This document shows, piece by piece, positions 36,344 through 46,292 of a stretch of DNA of 64,000 bases (the first letter of the stretch is position 1; the number at the start of each line of letters is the position of its first letter). Source of the DNA: Mesorhizobium australicum WSM2073 (GTDB lineage Bacteria > Pseudomonadota > Alphaproteobacteria > Rhizobiales > Rhizobiaceae); NCBI RefSeq assembly GCF_000230995.2, contig NC_019973.1:5346001-5410000 (forward strand), given 5' to 3'. The notes under the pieces are model-generated. The model searched no databases. It was not told the origin of the DNA and saw only the letters and a list, made by a program, of their open reading frames with translations. The position numbers and the translations under genes were made by a program.

Positions 36344-37366
36344 TCAGCCGTTGAAGTCCTTCCGCGTGTCCGGATATGTGCTTGGGCCGACCGGCATGGG
36401 AGCCGCCAACGTGCCCAAATCATCGGACAGGACGAGGCTCGCCGCGCCGACCAGCCCGGCGTGGCGGCCGAGCTGGGCCTGGACGACCGGCACGTCGCGA
36501 TAGGCGCGCATGGCGCGCTGGCGGATGGTCGCCCCGATGACGGGCGCCATCAGGTCGAGGCCATTGGCGATGCCGCCGCCAACGACCAGCACGTCGGGCG
36601 AATAGAGGTGCAAAAGGTTGGTGAAGCCGACGCCCAGCCAGCGCGCCTCCTCCTCGAGCAGAGCCAGAGCGAGGTCGTCCTGCAGCCCTGCGGCCTCGAC
36701 CACGTGGCGACCCGTGACCTCGGCGTTGGCCGAGAGGCGGCGCAGCGTCGAACCGTCCAAAGGAGACGTTGCGGCATTGGCGCGGCGGCCGAGCGCGGTT
36801 CCCGAAGCGATCGCCTCGAAGCAGCCGACGACGCCGCACACGCAGCGCTCGCCTTCGTTGGTGATGGTCATGTGGCCGATCTCCGCGGCAAGACCGCGAC
36901 GGCCGTGCAGGATGCGTCCGTCGGCGACGACGCCACCGCCGATCCCGGTCGAGACGGTGACGAAGACCAGGGAGCGCGCACCGTGGCCGGCGCCGAAGCG
37001 CCATTCGCCGAGCGCTGCCGCATTGGCGTCGTTCTCCAGCCGCACCGGCAGGCCGAGCCGCCGCTCGAGGATGTCGGCCAGCGGCACGTCCTGCCAGCCG
37101 GCCAGCGTCGGCGGTCCGACGGCGATGCCGGCCAGCGGATCGAGCGGGCCCGGCGCGCCGACGCCGACGCCGAGGATCGACAGCCCCGGCGCTTCGGCAT
37201 GAATGGTCGCGGCCAGCGCCTCGATCTGGCCGATCACCACGTCGGGGCCGGCCTGCGCCTGCGTCGGCACAGCCGCGAAGGCCAGGATCTTGCCGTCACG
37301 GTCGACCAGGGCGGCACGAAGCTCGGTGCCGCCAAGATCGATCGCGAGGGCGACTTCAATGCTCAT
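36344..37366 (-). CDS. ROK family sugar kinase
   Basis: This 340-residue cytoplasmic kinase has the N-terminal ATP site LAIDLGGTELRAALVD, the catalytic Asp region RLENDANAAALGEW, STGIGGGVV, and the zinc-binding ROK signature ERCVCGVVGCFEAIASGTAL. ROK kinases phosphorylate aldohexoses or amino sugars at O6 (glucose, allose, N-acetylmannosamine). It is the last gene of a six-gene operon and overlaps the Rpe-like epimerase gene by a base (ATGA-type junction). That pairing recalls alsK-alsE of the D-allose pathway. The substrate cannot be read from the sequence. Confidence 0.85.
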   Translation of the reverse strand: MSIEVALAIDLGGTELRAALVDRDGKILAFAAVPTQAQAGPDVVIGQIEALAATIHAEAPGLSILGVGVGAPGPLDPLAGIAVGPPTLAGWQDVPLADILERRLGLPVRLENDANAAALGEWRFGAGHGARSLVFVTVSTGIGGGVVADGRILHGRRGLAAEIGHMTITNEGERCVCGVVGCFEAIASGTALGRRANAATSPLDGSTLRRLSANAEVTGRHVVEAAGLQDDLALALLEEEARWLGVGFTNLLHLYSPDVLVVGGGIANGLDLMAPVIGATIRQRAMRAYRDVPVVQAQLGRHAGLVGAASLVLSDDLGTLAAPMPVGPSTYPDTRKDFNG

Positions 37367-38088
37367 CAGGCCGCGACCTTCAGACCACGCAACCAGCCGA
37401 TGCGGCCGGCGAGATCCTTGTCGCCGAAAGCGAGCGAACCGAGCACCACGGTCTCGGCGCCGGCGGCGCGCAGCAGCGGCACGGTTTCGTGGCGGATGCC
37501 GCCATCGGCGGCGAGCACCACGGCCGACTCACGACCAGCGTTCCTCAGGATGGCGCGGGCTTCGCCCAGCCTGTCACAGGCCTTCTCCGACAGGCCCTGG
37601 CCCTTGACGCCGATCGCGGTTCCAAGAAGCGTGACGAACGCCACTTCGGAGACGAAAGGCTTCATCGCCTCTACAGGGGTCTCCAGCCTCAGCACGACGC
37701 CGGCCTCGGCGCCGAGTTCATGCGCCAGCCGCACCGCGCGCAGACCCGCCTCGCCGTTCTCGGCATGGACGCTGATCATGTCGGCGCCGGCCTCGATGAA
37801 CTGGCGCGTCTGTTCTTCGACGATTGCTTGGTCGACCATCAGATGGACGTGGATGGGCCTGGCCGTCAGTTTGGCGATACGGGCGACGAGATCGGGGAAG
37901 AACAGGAAGGACGGCGCGAAATGGCCGTCCGCGACGTCGATGTGGTGCATATCGGCATAGGGTTCGATGCGCTGCAAGTCGCTCTCGAAATTGGCGAGAT
38001 TGGCCGACCACGATGAGAATTCGGCGATCAGACGGTCGCGCGGCAGTGCGGCAATGGCGGCCGGGCCTGACAAAGGTTTCGAGATCAT
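37366..38088 (-). CDS. Ribulose-phosphate 3-epimerase family protein
   Basis: This 240-residue TIM-barrel epimerase keeps the metal and acid-base residues of Rpe/AlsE: MHHIDVADGHFAPSF (His, Asp), IHVHLMVD (His), MISVHAENG, and the second catalytic Asp in VLAADGGIRHETV. Family members epimerise ketose phosphates at C3, such as ribulose-5-phosphate or allulose-6-phosphate. It is longer than housekeeping Rpe at the N-terminus by about 20 residues and lies in a sugar operon with a ROK kinase. I therefore favour a pathway-specific epimerase (AlsE-like) over a second pentose-phosphate enzyme. Confidence 0.82.
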   Translation of the reverse strand: MISKPLSGPAAIAALPRDRLIAEFSSWSANLANFESDLQRIEPYADMHHIDVADGHFAPSFLFFPDLVARIAKLTARPIHVHLMVDQAIVEEQTRQFIEAGADMISVHAENGEAGLRAVRLAHELGAEAGVVLRLETPVEAMKPFVSEVAFVTLLGTAIGVKGQGLSEKACDRLGEARAILRNAGRESAVVLAADGGIRHETVPLLRAAGAETVVLGSLAFGDKDLAGRIGWLRGLKVAA

Positions 38089-38915
38089 GATTGGTCCTGG
38101 TTGTTGAAATTTCTATCGAGAAAGCCGCCGATGGCGGCGCGGATTTCGGTGAAATGGCGATCCTTGTCGAGGGCTTTCGGCGTCACCTCGGTGAGGGCGG
38201 CGCCGGGGATGGTCTCAGCCAGTTCGCGGGCGGTCGCCAGGGGATGGACGAGGTCTATGCCGCTGCCGACGACGAGCGTCGGGATTGCGAGGCCGGTCGC
38301 CATCGCCCGCGTCACGCCAGGCCCGTCATTGGCGATCGCCTGCATCACCTCGGCAAAAACGCTCGCGTTGTCACGCGCGAAGAAGCCGAGCAACGAGGCG
38401 AGATTGTCCGGCGCCTCGCTGCGAAAGCGGGCCGCCGTTGCCGAAGCCGCGAAGATGTCGCGCGCCTCTTCCAGCGGGTGGTCGCGGATGAGTTCCGCCA
38501 CTTCGACGTAAGGGCGCATGTTTTGCGGGGCCGCGTCGAAGGTCCAGGCCGGGCGCACCAGCACAAGAGCGGTGACGCGAGCCGGGTGGCGGGCCGCCAG
38601 GTGCAGTGCAATGGCGGCGCCCATCGAGATGCCACCGGCAACGAAGCGCTCAATGCCAGCTGCATCGGCAGCGGCGAGCACATCGTTGGCGAACATCCCG
38701 ATCGAAAACGGACGCTTGCCGCCGGCACCTGAGCCGCCCTGCGCGCGGCATTCCACAGTCAGCCGGCGGCGCGACGGACTGTCGGGAAAGTTCAGCGCCA
38801 CCTGCGCGGCATCGCCGCCGAGGCCATGCTGGAAGACGATGGGAAGCCCCTGCCCCGTGTCGAAGACGTGGAGCGCAGCGTCGTCGCGCAGCATGATCGT
38901 CGGCGCGGCACCCAT
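38085..38915 (-). CDS. Alpha/beta hydrolase
   Basis: This 276-residue alpha/beta-hydrolase-fold protein has the oxyanion region VFQHGLGGDAAQV, nucleophile elbow FVAGGISMGAAIAL (Gly-x-Ser-x-Gly), probable acid Asp in VVGSGIDLVHP, and a C-terminal His in KDRHFTEI. There is no signal peptide, so it is cytoplasmic. In this operon it could hydrolyse a sugar lactone or an acylated sugar produced by the oxidoreductase. That is inference. It overlaps both neighbours by one to four bases. Confidence 0.8.
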   Translation of the reverse strand: MGAAPTIMLRDDAALHVFDTGQGLPIVFQHGLGGDAAQVALNFPDSPSRRRLTVECRAQGGSGAGGKRPFSIGMFANDVLAAADAAGIERFVAGGISMGAAIALHLAARHPARVTALVLVRPAWTFDAAPQNMRPYVEVAELIRDHPLEEARDIFAASATAARFRSEAPDNLASLLGFFARDNASVFAEVMQAIANDGPGVTRAMATGLAIPTLVVGSGIDLVHPLATARELAETIPGAALTEVTPKALDKDRHFTEIRAAIGGFLDRNFNNQDQS

Positions 38916-39733
38916 CAGAGCAGCCCCCGCAGGATGGTTGCGACGCCAGGAGCCTCGTCGGCGGACAAGCCGTGGGTGACGAGCGCGCCATCGAAACCCA
39001 CCCCCTTCAGCCGCGCGACGAAATCCGGGAAGTCGACGACACCCTGGCCTGATGTGGCGAAGCGGCCGTCGGCAAAACGATCCTTGGCGTGCGCCATGGC
39101 GATGTGGCCAGCGGCCTCATCGATCGCGGCGGCGACGATGGCTCTCGCTTCATCGGGCTTTGCATGCTCGAACAGGTTGGCGGGGTCGAGCACGATCTTC
39201 AGATGCTTCGAACCCATCTCGGCGATCAGCCGGGTCGCATCCATGGCCGAGGTGACGATGTTGGCCTGCTCGGGCTCGATACCGAGATCGATGCCGGCCT
39301 CCTCGGCCAGCGCCAGTGCCTTCGCCATTTCGACGGCCATGTCGAACCAGGCCGACGGATCGGCATTGTCGGGATGGTATGCCCATTGGTCGGCTGCGTT
39401 GCGCGAGCCGGTGCAGAGCGTCACCAGTGGGATGTCGAGCTTGGCTGCAGTGTCGATGACCACCGCCAGGCGCCTCAGTCCGTCGTCGCGCGCAGCCTTG
39501 TCAGGATGCGCCATGTTGTAGGTGCCCGACAGCGCGGCCAGCGAAACGCCTGACGATCGCGCGGCGGCACCAGTGGCGGCGACGGCATTCGCCGGCACGG
39601 CATCCGGCATCGACGGCAGGCCGGCGCAGGCGAGATTGAACTGCGTCGTCTCGTAGCCGGCCTGCTTCACGGCAGCCAGCACGGTGGCCGGGTCGGTGCC
39701 CGCAAATGTCTTGGCGAAGATGCCGAGGCGCAT
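38915..39733 (-). CDS. TIM-barrel sugar isomerase/epimerase family protein with altered last ligand
   Basis: This 272-residue protein of the xylose isomerase-like TIM-barrel superfamily has candidate metal ligands Glu in LGIEPEQANIV, Asp in IVLDPANLFEH and His in IAMAHAKDRF. The last strand, where most members place a fourth ligand Glu, reads GALVTHGLSADEA, with His but no Glu. It may use a different metal geometry or only bind substrate. It lies between the hydrolase and Gfo/Idh genes with one-base overlaps (TGATG). The reaction is unknown. Confidence 0.78.
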   Translation of the reverse strand: MRLGIFAKTFAGTDPATVLAAVKQAGYETTQFNLACAGLPSMPDAVPANAVAATGAAARSSGVSLAALSGTYNMAHPDKAARDDGLRRLAVVIDTAAKLDIPLVTLCTGSRNAADQWAYHPDNADPSAWFDMAVEMAKALALAEEAGIDLGIEPEQANIVTSAMDATRLIAEMGSKHLKIVLDPANLFEHAKPDEARAIVAAAIDEAAGHIAMAHAKDRFADGRFATSGQGVVDFPDFVARLKGVGFDGALVTHGLSADEAPGVATILRGLL

Positions 39734-40809
39734 CAGGCCGCACCCGAAACCGAGGCAAGCTCGATCCGCTCGCCAGTCTCGACAGAGCGCGCAATTGCCA
39801 CCATGGCGCGGATCGACGCAATGCCGTCCCCGACATTGGCGCCGCGCATCGGCGCGCCGGTGAGCACGGTGTCGGCAAGGCCCTCGAGCTGGCGACGGAA
39901 GAAGTGGCCGTCGGCACCAAGCGGTTTTCGCGAGGTCGCGTCCTTCTCATGGAAGATGTCGACCTCGCTGGCGCGGAAATACCAAGGATTGAAGGTTTTG
40001 GCGATGACGGAACCGTTCTCGCCATAGAGCTGAAACCCTTCGTGCCAGTCCATGCGCACGGCGACGGTGAGGTCGAGATGGCCGAGCGCGCCGCTGGCGA
40101 ATTCGGTTTCGACGAACCAGCAATAGGCGCCGAAGCGCTCGTTGAGGCGGGCGCGCACGGCAACGATGTCGCCACAGAGGAAGCGGGCGGTGTCAACCAA
40201 ATGCGATCCGTGCGCCAGCATGAAATATCGCCTGAGATCAGCCTTGGGATTTCCGCCGGGCTTTTTTGCGAGCTTGCTGGTGACTGGCAGCGGCTGCACG
40301 GCGTCGGTGTTGGTGTAGCGGTGGGTGGAGTCGCAATACCAGGCCTTCAGTGCCAGCACCTCGCCCATCTCGTCGCGAACGAAGTCGCGGGCGGCCTCCA
40401 GCGCCGGATCGAAGCGCTTCATGTGGCCGACCTGCAGCACCTTGCCGGAGCGCTTGACCGCCTCTGCCAAGGCCTCGCCTTCCTCGACCGAGGTACCGAT
40501 CGGCTTTTCGCAGAGAACATGCTTGCCGGCATCGAGCGCCTTGATCGACATTGGCACGTGATAGGCATCCGACGTGGCGACGATGACTGCTTCGAGCTCG
40601 GGATCTGCGAGCATGGCGTCATAGTCGGCATACATCTTCTTTGGTTCATAGGTGGCGCCCATGCGGGCGAGCAAATCGGGTGCCGCATCGCAGATGGCGT
40701 AGAGGTCGGCATTGCCGGCCTTGACGCAGGATTCCAGATGCGCGAACTGGGCGATCGGGCCGCAGCCGAGCACACCGACCCTGAGGCGTCTGTCCTGTTT
40801 CTTGATCAT
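39733..40809 (-). CDS. Gfo/Idh/MocA family oxidoreductase
   Basis: This 358-residue NAD(P)-dependent oxidoreductase has the N-terminal Rossmann motif VGVLGCGPIAQFAHL, the family signature HVLCEKPIGTSVEEGEALAE (EKP is the conserved Lys-Pro), and a C-terminal beta-sheet domain with MLAHGSHLVDTARFLCG, where the catalytic His is expected. Members oxidise sugars, inositols or glycosides at a secondary hydroxyl. The chosen ATG 40809 is four bases after the upstream isomerase stop. Together with the two isomerases it suggests keto-sugar chemistry before phosphorylation by the ROK kinase. Confidence 0.86.
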   Translation of the reverse strand: MIKKQDRRLRVGVLGCGPIAQFAHLESCVKAGNADLYAICDAAPDLLARMGATYEPKKMYADYDAMLADPELEAVIVATSDAYHVPMSIKALDAGKHVLCEKPIGTSVEEGEALAEAVKRSGKVLQVGHMKRFDPALEAARDFVRDEMGEVLALKAWYCDSTHRYTNTDAVQPLPVTSKLAKKPGGNPKADLRRYFMLAHGSHLVDTARFLCGDIVAVRARLNERFGAYCWFVETEFASGALGHLDLTVAVRMDWHEGFQLYGENGSVIAKTFNPWYFRASEVDIFHEKDATSRKPLGADGHFFRRQLEGLADTVLTGAPMRGANVGDGIASIRAMVAIARSVETGERIELASVSGAA

Positions 40810-40813
40810 CGTC

Positions 40814-41635
40814 TCAGGCCCCGTAGCCGCGCATCGTCCGGCGGTTGGTCTTGACCGCGCCGGCCGGATCGGCGGCGGCGGTGTCGGATTCTTCTTCCAG
40901 CACCAGCCAGCCGTTGAAGTTCGGCGCGGTACCGGCGATCTCGATGACCTTAGGCGTGTCGCAGACGCCTTGGCCCAGCATCGCCCAGGTGCCGTCGGCA
41001 TCGACGTCCTTGAGGTGGATGTAGCGGATGCGGTCGCGGTAGGTGGTGAGCGTGTCGGCCATGTCCCTGTGGCCGCGCAGGATGTGACCGGTATCCGGCA
41101 CCCAGCCGACCAGATCGGGGTCGAGCAAGGCAAAAATCGCGTCGTAATCGGCGCGGTCGAACAGCAGCGTGTTGTGGTGCGAACTCGGATGCACCGCCAC
41201 CTGGACACCCGCCTTGCGGCCGAGTTCGCCGGCCTTGTTGTAAACCTCGGCCGCGACAGCGAATTTGTCGTGGCGTGGCCCGTCGGAGACGACGGTGGCC
41301 GAGCCCATCGACACGAGCGCATCGGGAAAGTTTGCCACGAAATCGATCCAGCGCCTGGCGGTTTCGAGATCGGTGCCGATCCCGTTCTTGAGCGTGAAGC
41401 CGCTCCTGGAGCCGAAGGCGAAGGAAATGAGCGCCAGACCGGACGACTTCAGCGCGGCGGCGAACTCGGTGGGTTTGCCGGCATAGTGGCCGATCATGGT
41501 GTCGGTGATCTCGATGCCGGCATAGCCACCATCGGCGATCGCCTTCAACAGATCGTCGGGGCCGCCGGTGAACCGGTCTCCCAGCATTTCCCAGGTGAAG
41601 GTCTGGCAGCCGACTTTGAGGTCTTTCACGTTCAT
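40814..41635 (-). CDS. Sugar phosphate isomerase/epimerase family protein
   Basis: This 273-residue TIM-barrel protein of the same superfamily has a complete-looking ligand set: HPSSHHN, WVPDTGHILRG (Asp, His), RYIHLKDVDADG (His) and WLVLEEESD (Glu). The start at ATG 41635 has an AAAGG site. The open frame runs upstream into a decayed permease fragment that ends in TGA at 41640-41642. It is now the first intact gene of the operon running to 36344. It may be transcribed by read-through from the DeoR cassette, since no promoter is obvious in the gap. Confidence 0.83.
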   Translation of the reverse strand: MNVKDLKVGCQTFTWEMLGDRFTGGPDDLLKAIADGGYAGIEITDTMIGHYAGKPTEFAAALKSSGLALISFAFGSRSGFTLKNGIGTDLETARRWIDFVANFPDALVSMGSATVVSDGPRHDKFAVAAEVYNKAGELGRKAGVQVAVHPSSHHNTLLFDRADYDAIFALLDPDLVGWVPDTGHILRGHRDMADTLTTYRDRIRYIHLKDVDADGTWAMLGQGVCDTPKVIEIAGTAPNFNGWLVLEEESDTAAADPAGAVKTNRRTMRGYGA

Positions 41636-41639
41636 CCTT

Positions 41640-41771
41640 TCATTCCTTGATCCCGCCCATTCCTTGATGCCGCCCTGCGTCAGCCCTTCGATGATGGAAG
41701 AACGGCACGAGTGCAATCAGCGGAACGGTGACGACGGCGGAGGCGCGGCGATATCGCCCGCCAGCAGACAG
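41640..41771 (-). pseudogene. Frameshifted C-terminal remnant of an ABC sugar permease (MalG type)
   Basis: On the minus strand 41741-41697 reads SAVVTVPLIALVPFF, and 41695-41660, one frame off, reads IIEGLTQGGIKE. Together they spell the C-terminus of a MalG-type permease (hydrophobic helix, FF, then IEGLTxGGIK). Upstream, LLAGDIAA-like coding appears in yet another frame. A 17-base segment encoding GGIKE is duplicated with one mismatch, and the second copy reads GGIKE-stop at 41640-41642, directly before the isomerase start. This is the debris of a permease gene that once preceded the isomerase, distinct from the intact permease at 41833. Confidence 0.65.
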
Positions 41772-41804
41772 GGTCCAATCATCCATTGCAACACACGGAC
41801 CCTG
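41769..41804 (-). terminator. Possible hairpin at the end of the transporter cassette
   Basis: CAGGGTCC at 41769-41776 pairs with GGACCCTG at 41797-41804 around a 20-base loop, 29 bases beyond the last cassette permease stop. The loop is long and no T run follows, so termination is uncertain. Confidence 0.35.
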
Positions 41805-41832
41805 CTCCGTCAGTCTCCTTGGGATGGACATC

Positions 41833-42675
41833 CTACTTGACCGAGCCCGCGGTCATGCCGGCGAGGAAGAACCTCTGGGCAACGAGGTAGATGAGCAAGA
41901 GCGGTAGCGAGCCGAGCACGCTCATCGCCATCATCTGGTTCCATTCGAAGGCGTGCTGCCCCATCAACAGCTGTATGCCGATCGGAACGGTGCGCATGGA
42001 GGTCGACTTCGTCAGTGTCAGCGCAAAGAGAAACTCGTTCCAGCATAACAGGAAGGTGTAGACCGACGTCGCCACGATACCAGGCAGTGAGATCGGCACG
42101 ATTACCCGCCAGAGCGCCGTCCAACTGGTGCCGCCGTCAACGGCAACGGCTTCATCGAGATCGCGTGGCAACGTGTTCAGGTACCCTGTCATCAGCAGGA
42201 TCGCATAGGGCAACGTAAACACCAGGTAGGTCAGGATCAGCGCGACATAGGTGTCGAAGATGCCGTACGAGACGACAAGCCCGAAGAAGGGGATCAGAAG
42301 CGTGATCGGAGGGATCGTCTGCGTGCTGATGATGAGTGTGTTCAGAATGCCCTTGCCGCGGAAGTTGAAGCGGCTGAACCCATAGGCCGCCAGCAAGGCG
42401 ATCAGCACCGTGAGCACGGTCACCGCCCCCGCGACGAAGTAGCTGTTGAAGAAGAAGCGCAGCTTTACCGGGTCGCCAAGGATGGCCGCATAGGCTTCCA
42501 GGGTGAAGGCCTTCGGCAGGATGGTCGGTGGCAGGGCAAAGATTTCGGTATTCGACTTGAACGAGCTGCTGAGCATCCAGTAAATCGGGAAGGCTGCGAA
42601 GAACAGCCCTGCCGCAAGAGCAACATGCAGCGCGACGGTGGTCAGTTTGTCCTTGCCGGAGTTCCGTTTCCTCAT
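41833..42675 (-). CDS. Sugar ABC transporter permease, MalG type (DeoR cassette)
   Basis: This 280-residue CUT1-type inner-membrane permease begins MRKRNSGKDKL, with hydrophobic segments from AAGLFFAAFPIYWMLSSSF onward. The EAA loop is PRDLDEAVAVDGGTSWTALW followed by RVIVPISLPGIVAT. The C-terminus is VAQRFFLAGMTAGSVK, a complete MalG-type end. Its start is six bases after the stop of the MalF-type partner. It is the last gene of the cassette operon. Confidence 0.9.
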   Translation of the reverse strand: MRKRNSGKDKLTTVALHVALAAGLFFAAFPIYWMLSSSFKSNTEIFALPPTILPKAFTLEAYAAILGDPVKLRFFFNSYFVAGAVTVLTVLIALLAAYGFSRFNFRGKGILNTLIISTQTIPPITLLIPFFGLVVSYGIFDTYVALILTYLVFTLPYAILLMTGYLNTLPRDLDEAVAVDGGTSWTALWRVIVPISLPGIVATSVYTFLLCWNEFLFALTLTKSTSMRTVPIGIQLLMGQHAFEWNQMMAMSVLGSLPLLLIYLVAQRFFLAGMTAGSVK

Positions 42676-42681
42676 GGCGTC

Positions 42682-43578
42682 CTACCTGGCCCGCTGATAG
42701 CGAATATAGAACAGCGTCAGGCCGAGAGAGATCAGCAGGATGACCACGGCGCTCGCCGATGCCTGAGACAGGTTGTAGCTCGAAAACGCCAGCTTGTAGG
42801 TGTAGGTGCTGAGGACCTCGGTCGCGTAGATCGGGCCGCCGCCCGTGGTGATCCAGATCAACGGGAAGACCTGCATGGTCCAGATGAAGTCGAGCAGCGA
42901 GATGCTGATGATGATCGGCATCAGCTGCGGGATGGTGATGAAGATCAGCTTCTGGTAGGCTTTCGCCCCGTCGATATCGGCAGCCTCGTAGAAGTCCTTG
43001 GGAATGCCTTGCAGGCCTGCGAGCAGGCTGACCATGAAAAGTGGGTAGCCCGCCCAGATATTGGCGAAAGTGACGGCATGCAGCGCGGTCTCGGGCGAGG
43101 AAAACCACTCGACCTTGGAACCGATGATGCCCATCTGCATGAGGATGCTGTTCACGACGCCGTTCGGCTCAAGCAGGAGGCGCCAGATCACGGCGATGAT
43201 CACCGCGGTGAACAGCCAAGGCAGTATGTAGAGCACGCGCAGTACATTGCGCAGCGTCGGATTGATGCGGTCGCTGTTCAGCATGAGCGCGAAGATCATG
43301 CCGATGGTCATGTGGAAAACCACACTCATGCATGTGAAATAGAGCGTATGCCACAGCGAAGCCCAGAACACCGGATCGTCAAAGATCGCCTGGTAGTGCT
43401 TTAGCCCGGCAAAGGATGGATCACGACGCAGGACCGCGCTGTTCTGAAAGGAATAGGCAATCACCGTAACCATCGGCAACAGCATCAGGAGCCCGACTAT
43501 GAGCAGCGAGGGCGACAGATAGAGATAAGGTGTCACGGCTCGCTTGAGCTTGTGATGGGAGCGCTTCTGCCGGGTCAT
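42682..43578 (-). CDS. Sugar ABC transporter permease, MalF type (DeoR cassette)
   Basis: This 298-residue CUT1-type permease has an N-terminal hydrophobic segment YLYLSPSLLIVGLLMLLPM and the EAA loop IPKDFYEAADIDGAKAYQKL with IFITIPQLMPII. Six membrane segments can be traced. It forms the channel with the MalG-type partner encoded next. Confidence 0.9.
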   Translation of the reverse strand: MTRQKRSHHKLKRAVTPYLYLSPSLLIVGLLMLLPMVTVIAYSFQNSAVLRRDPSFAGLKHYQAIFDDPVFWASLWHTLYFTCMSVVFHMTIGMIFALMLNSDRINPTLRNVLRVLYILPWLFTAVIIAVIWRLLLEPNGVVNSILMQMGIIGSKVEWFSSPETALHAVTFANIWAGYPLFMVSLLAGLQGIPKDFYEAADIDGAKAYQKLIFITIPQLMPIIISISLLDFIWTMQVFPLIWITTGGGPIYATEVLSTYTYKLAFSSYNLSQASASAVVILLISLGLTLFYIRYQRAR

Positions 43579-43634
43579 AGGGCCAACCTCGCGACAAGAG
43601 AAAAGAGCTTCAAACCATTCGGAGTGGTCATTTG

Positions 43635-43666
43635 CCGGCTGGCCCGCCTAATGGCAGGCCAACCGG
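43635..43666. repeat. Imperfect stem-loop after the cassette binding-protein gene
   Basis: CCGGCTGGCCCGCC (43635-43648) pairs with GGCAGGCCAACCGG (43653-43666) with three mismatches and a 4-base loop. It sits in the 118-base gap between binding-protein and permease genes, the same position as the hairpins in the erythritol transporter. Confidence 0.5.
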
Positions 43667-43696
43667 TAGATGGGCCGCAAGAGCGGAGCACGAGGG

Positions 43697-44944
43697 TCAG
43701 AATTTCGCTATCCAGCCCTTTTGCGCGGCAGCGGCTGCTTCTTCCGGCGTTTGCTCGCCGGCAAGCATCTTTTGAGCCTGCACGTCGAACTGGGTCATCA
43801 GGTCTTCAGCCACCGGCAGGCCCGTGAACTCGTTGGCGAGATAGCCGGTCTTGAAGATCTCGAAAGCCTTGCCGAAAGCCTTGTCGGAGGTCACGAAATC
43901 GGGCTTGGCGTTGACGTTGCCCGGGAAGGCGTTGGCAAGCGAGACGAGCTTGGCGTTCACCTTTTCGCTCATCAGATACTGGACGAGTTTCCAAGCCTCC
44001 TCCTGATGTTTCGAGGCAGCGGAGATGCCGATGCCCCAGGAGGCATAGGGAAGGCCGCGCTTGCCCGTATAGCCCTCCACAACCGGGACCGGGATGAGGT
44101 CGAAGTTCAGCTTGGGATTGCGCTTGCGGATGAGGTTCACATGCGCGAGCGAGTCGATCATCATCCCGACGCGGTCGTTGACGAATTCCTCGACTTTTTC
44201 CTGTTCGGTCTTGGTGGCGATGCCGGGCGAGATGGTGCCGGCGTCATTGAGCGATTTGACGAAGGAGAGCATATCCACCACCGGTTTGCCCTCGAGGGCG
44301 GGCTTGCCGTTCGCCATCATCGACTGACCCGAAGCCCAGACCCACGACATCATGTCGTTCTGGACACCGGAAGGCGTTTGCAGCGACAGAGGCAGCACCC
44401 AGCCATACTGGTTCTTGTCGGCGTGCGTCATCTTCTTGGCGGCTTCGAGAAATTCCGCGCGCGTCGACGGCAGCTTGGTCACGCCTGCCTGGGCGGCAAG
44501 GTCCAGATTGACGAAAACCGGATAAACGAACGAGGCGACCGGAAACATCACCGCCTTGCCGTCGACCTTGATGATATCGGCGACCTGGCTCTTGTCGAAC
44601 TTGCTCGCATCCATCATCGGGTTCATGTCGGCGAGTGCGTTCTGCGCGTTCAGATTGTTCACCCAGGCGCCGTCGAGGCCGACGACGTCGCTGAGCGTTC
44701 CGGTTGCAGCCCCAACCGAGATCTGGTCCCGCGTGGTCGCGTAGGGGCCGCTGACCAGCGTCACCTTGATTCCGGGGTTTGCGGCCTCGAAGCCATCCAT
44801 GATTGCCCTGAGCGAGCCGGCCGGCAGTTCGGGCTCCCACCATTGGGTGAATTCCAGCGTCGTGTCCGCCATGGCACCGGTTGCGCCAAGCAACCACGCG
44901 GCCGCGGCTATTTTCAGCATCGCGGATTTCATATGAAACGTCAT
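43697..44944 (-). CDS. Sugar ABC transporter solute-binding protein, family 1 (DeoR cassette)
   Basis: This 415-residue periplasmic binding protein starts at ATG 44944 with a GGAGGAGAAT ribosome site. The Sec signal peptide (MTFHMKSAMLKIAAAAWLLG, cleavage near AMA-D) precedes the mature start TTLEFTQWWEPELP. The family pattern IMDGFEAANPGIKVTLVSGP follows, and aromatic residues such as WVWASGQSMM may line the sugar site. The ligand is unknown; a mono- or oligosaccharide or polyol is expected from family 1. Confidence 0.88.
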   Translation of the reverse strand: MTFHMKSAMLKIAAAAWLLGATGAMADTTLEFTQWWEPELPAGSLRAIMDGFEAANPGIKVTLVSGPYATTRDQISVGAATGTLSDVVGLDGAWVNNLNAQNALADMNPMMDASKFDKSQVADIIKVDGKAVMFPVASFVYPVFVNLDLAAQAGVTKLPSTRAEFLEAAKKMTHADKNQYGWVLPLSLQTPSGVQNDMMSWVWASGQSMMANGKPALEGKPVVDMLSFVKSLNDAGTISPGIATKTEQEKVEEFVNDRVGMMIDSLAHVNLIRKRNPKLNFDLIPVPVVEGYTGKRGLPYASWGIGISAASKHQEEAWKLVQYLMSEKVNAKLVSLANAFPGNVNAKPDFVTSDKAFGKAFEIFKTGYLANEFTGLPVAEDLMTQFDVQAQKMLAGEQTPEEAAAAAQKGWIAKF

Positions 44945-45057
44945 ATTCTCCTCCTTCTCTTTTATGATCGACCGCACAATGCCGCCGATCGTCTGGTTAT
45001 TCAGAAGTCTTCTTACGCGGACGCCTCGCCCTCGCCCGCGGGCCTTGCCACGGATGT

Positions 45058-46203
<1,146 letters not shown>

Positions 46204-46292
46204 ATTCCTCCCTCCACAAGTCCAGCCCGCCGATTTTTATAGTTCTCCTTGGCTTATGTTCGCCTGCGAAATATTTGCTCGGACAGTTCAGG

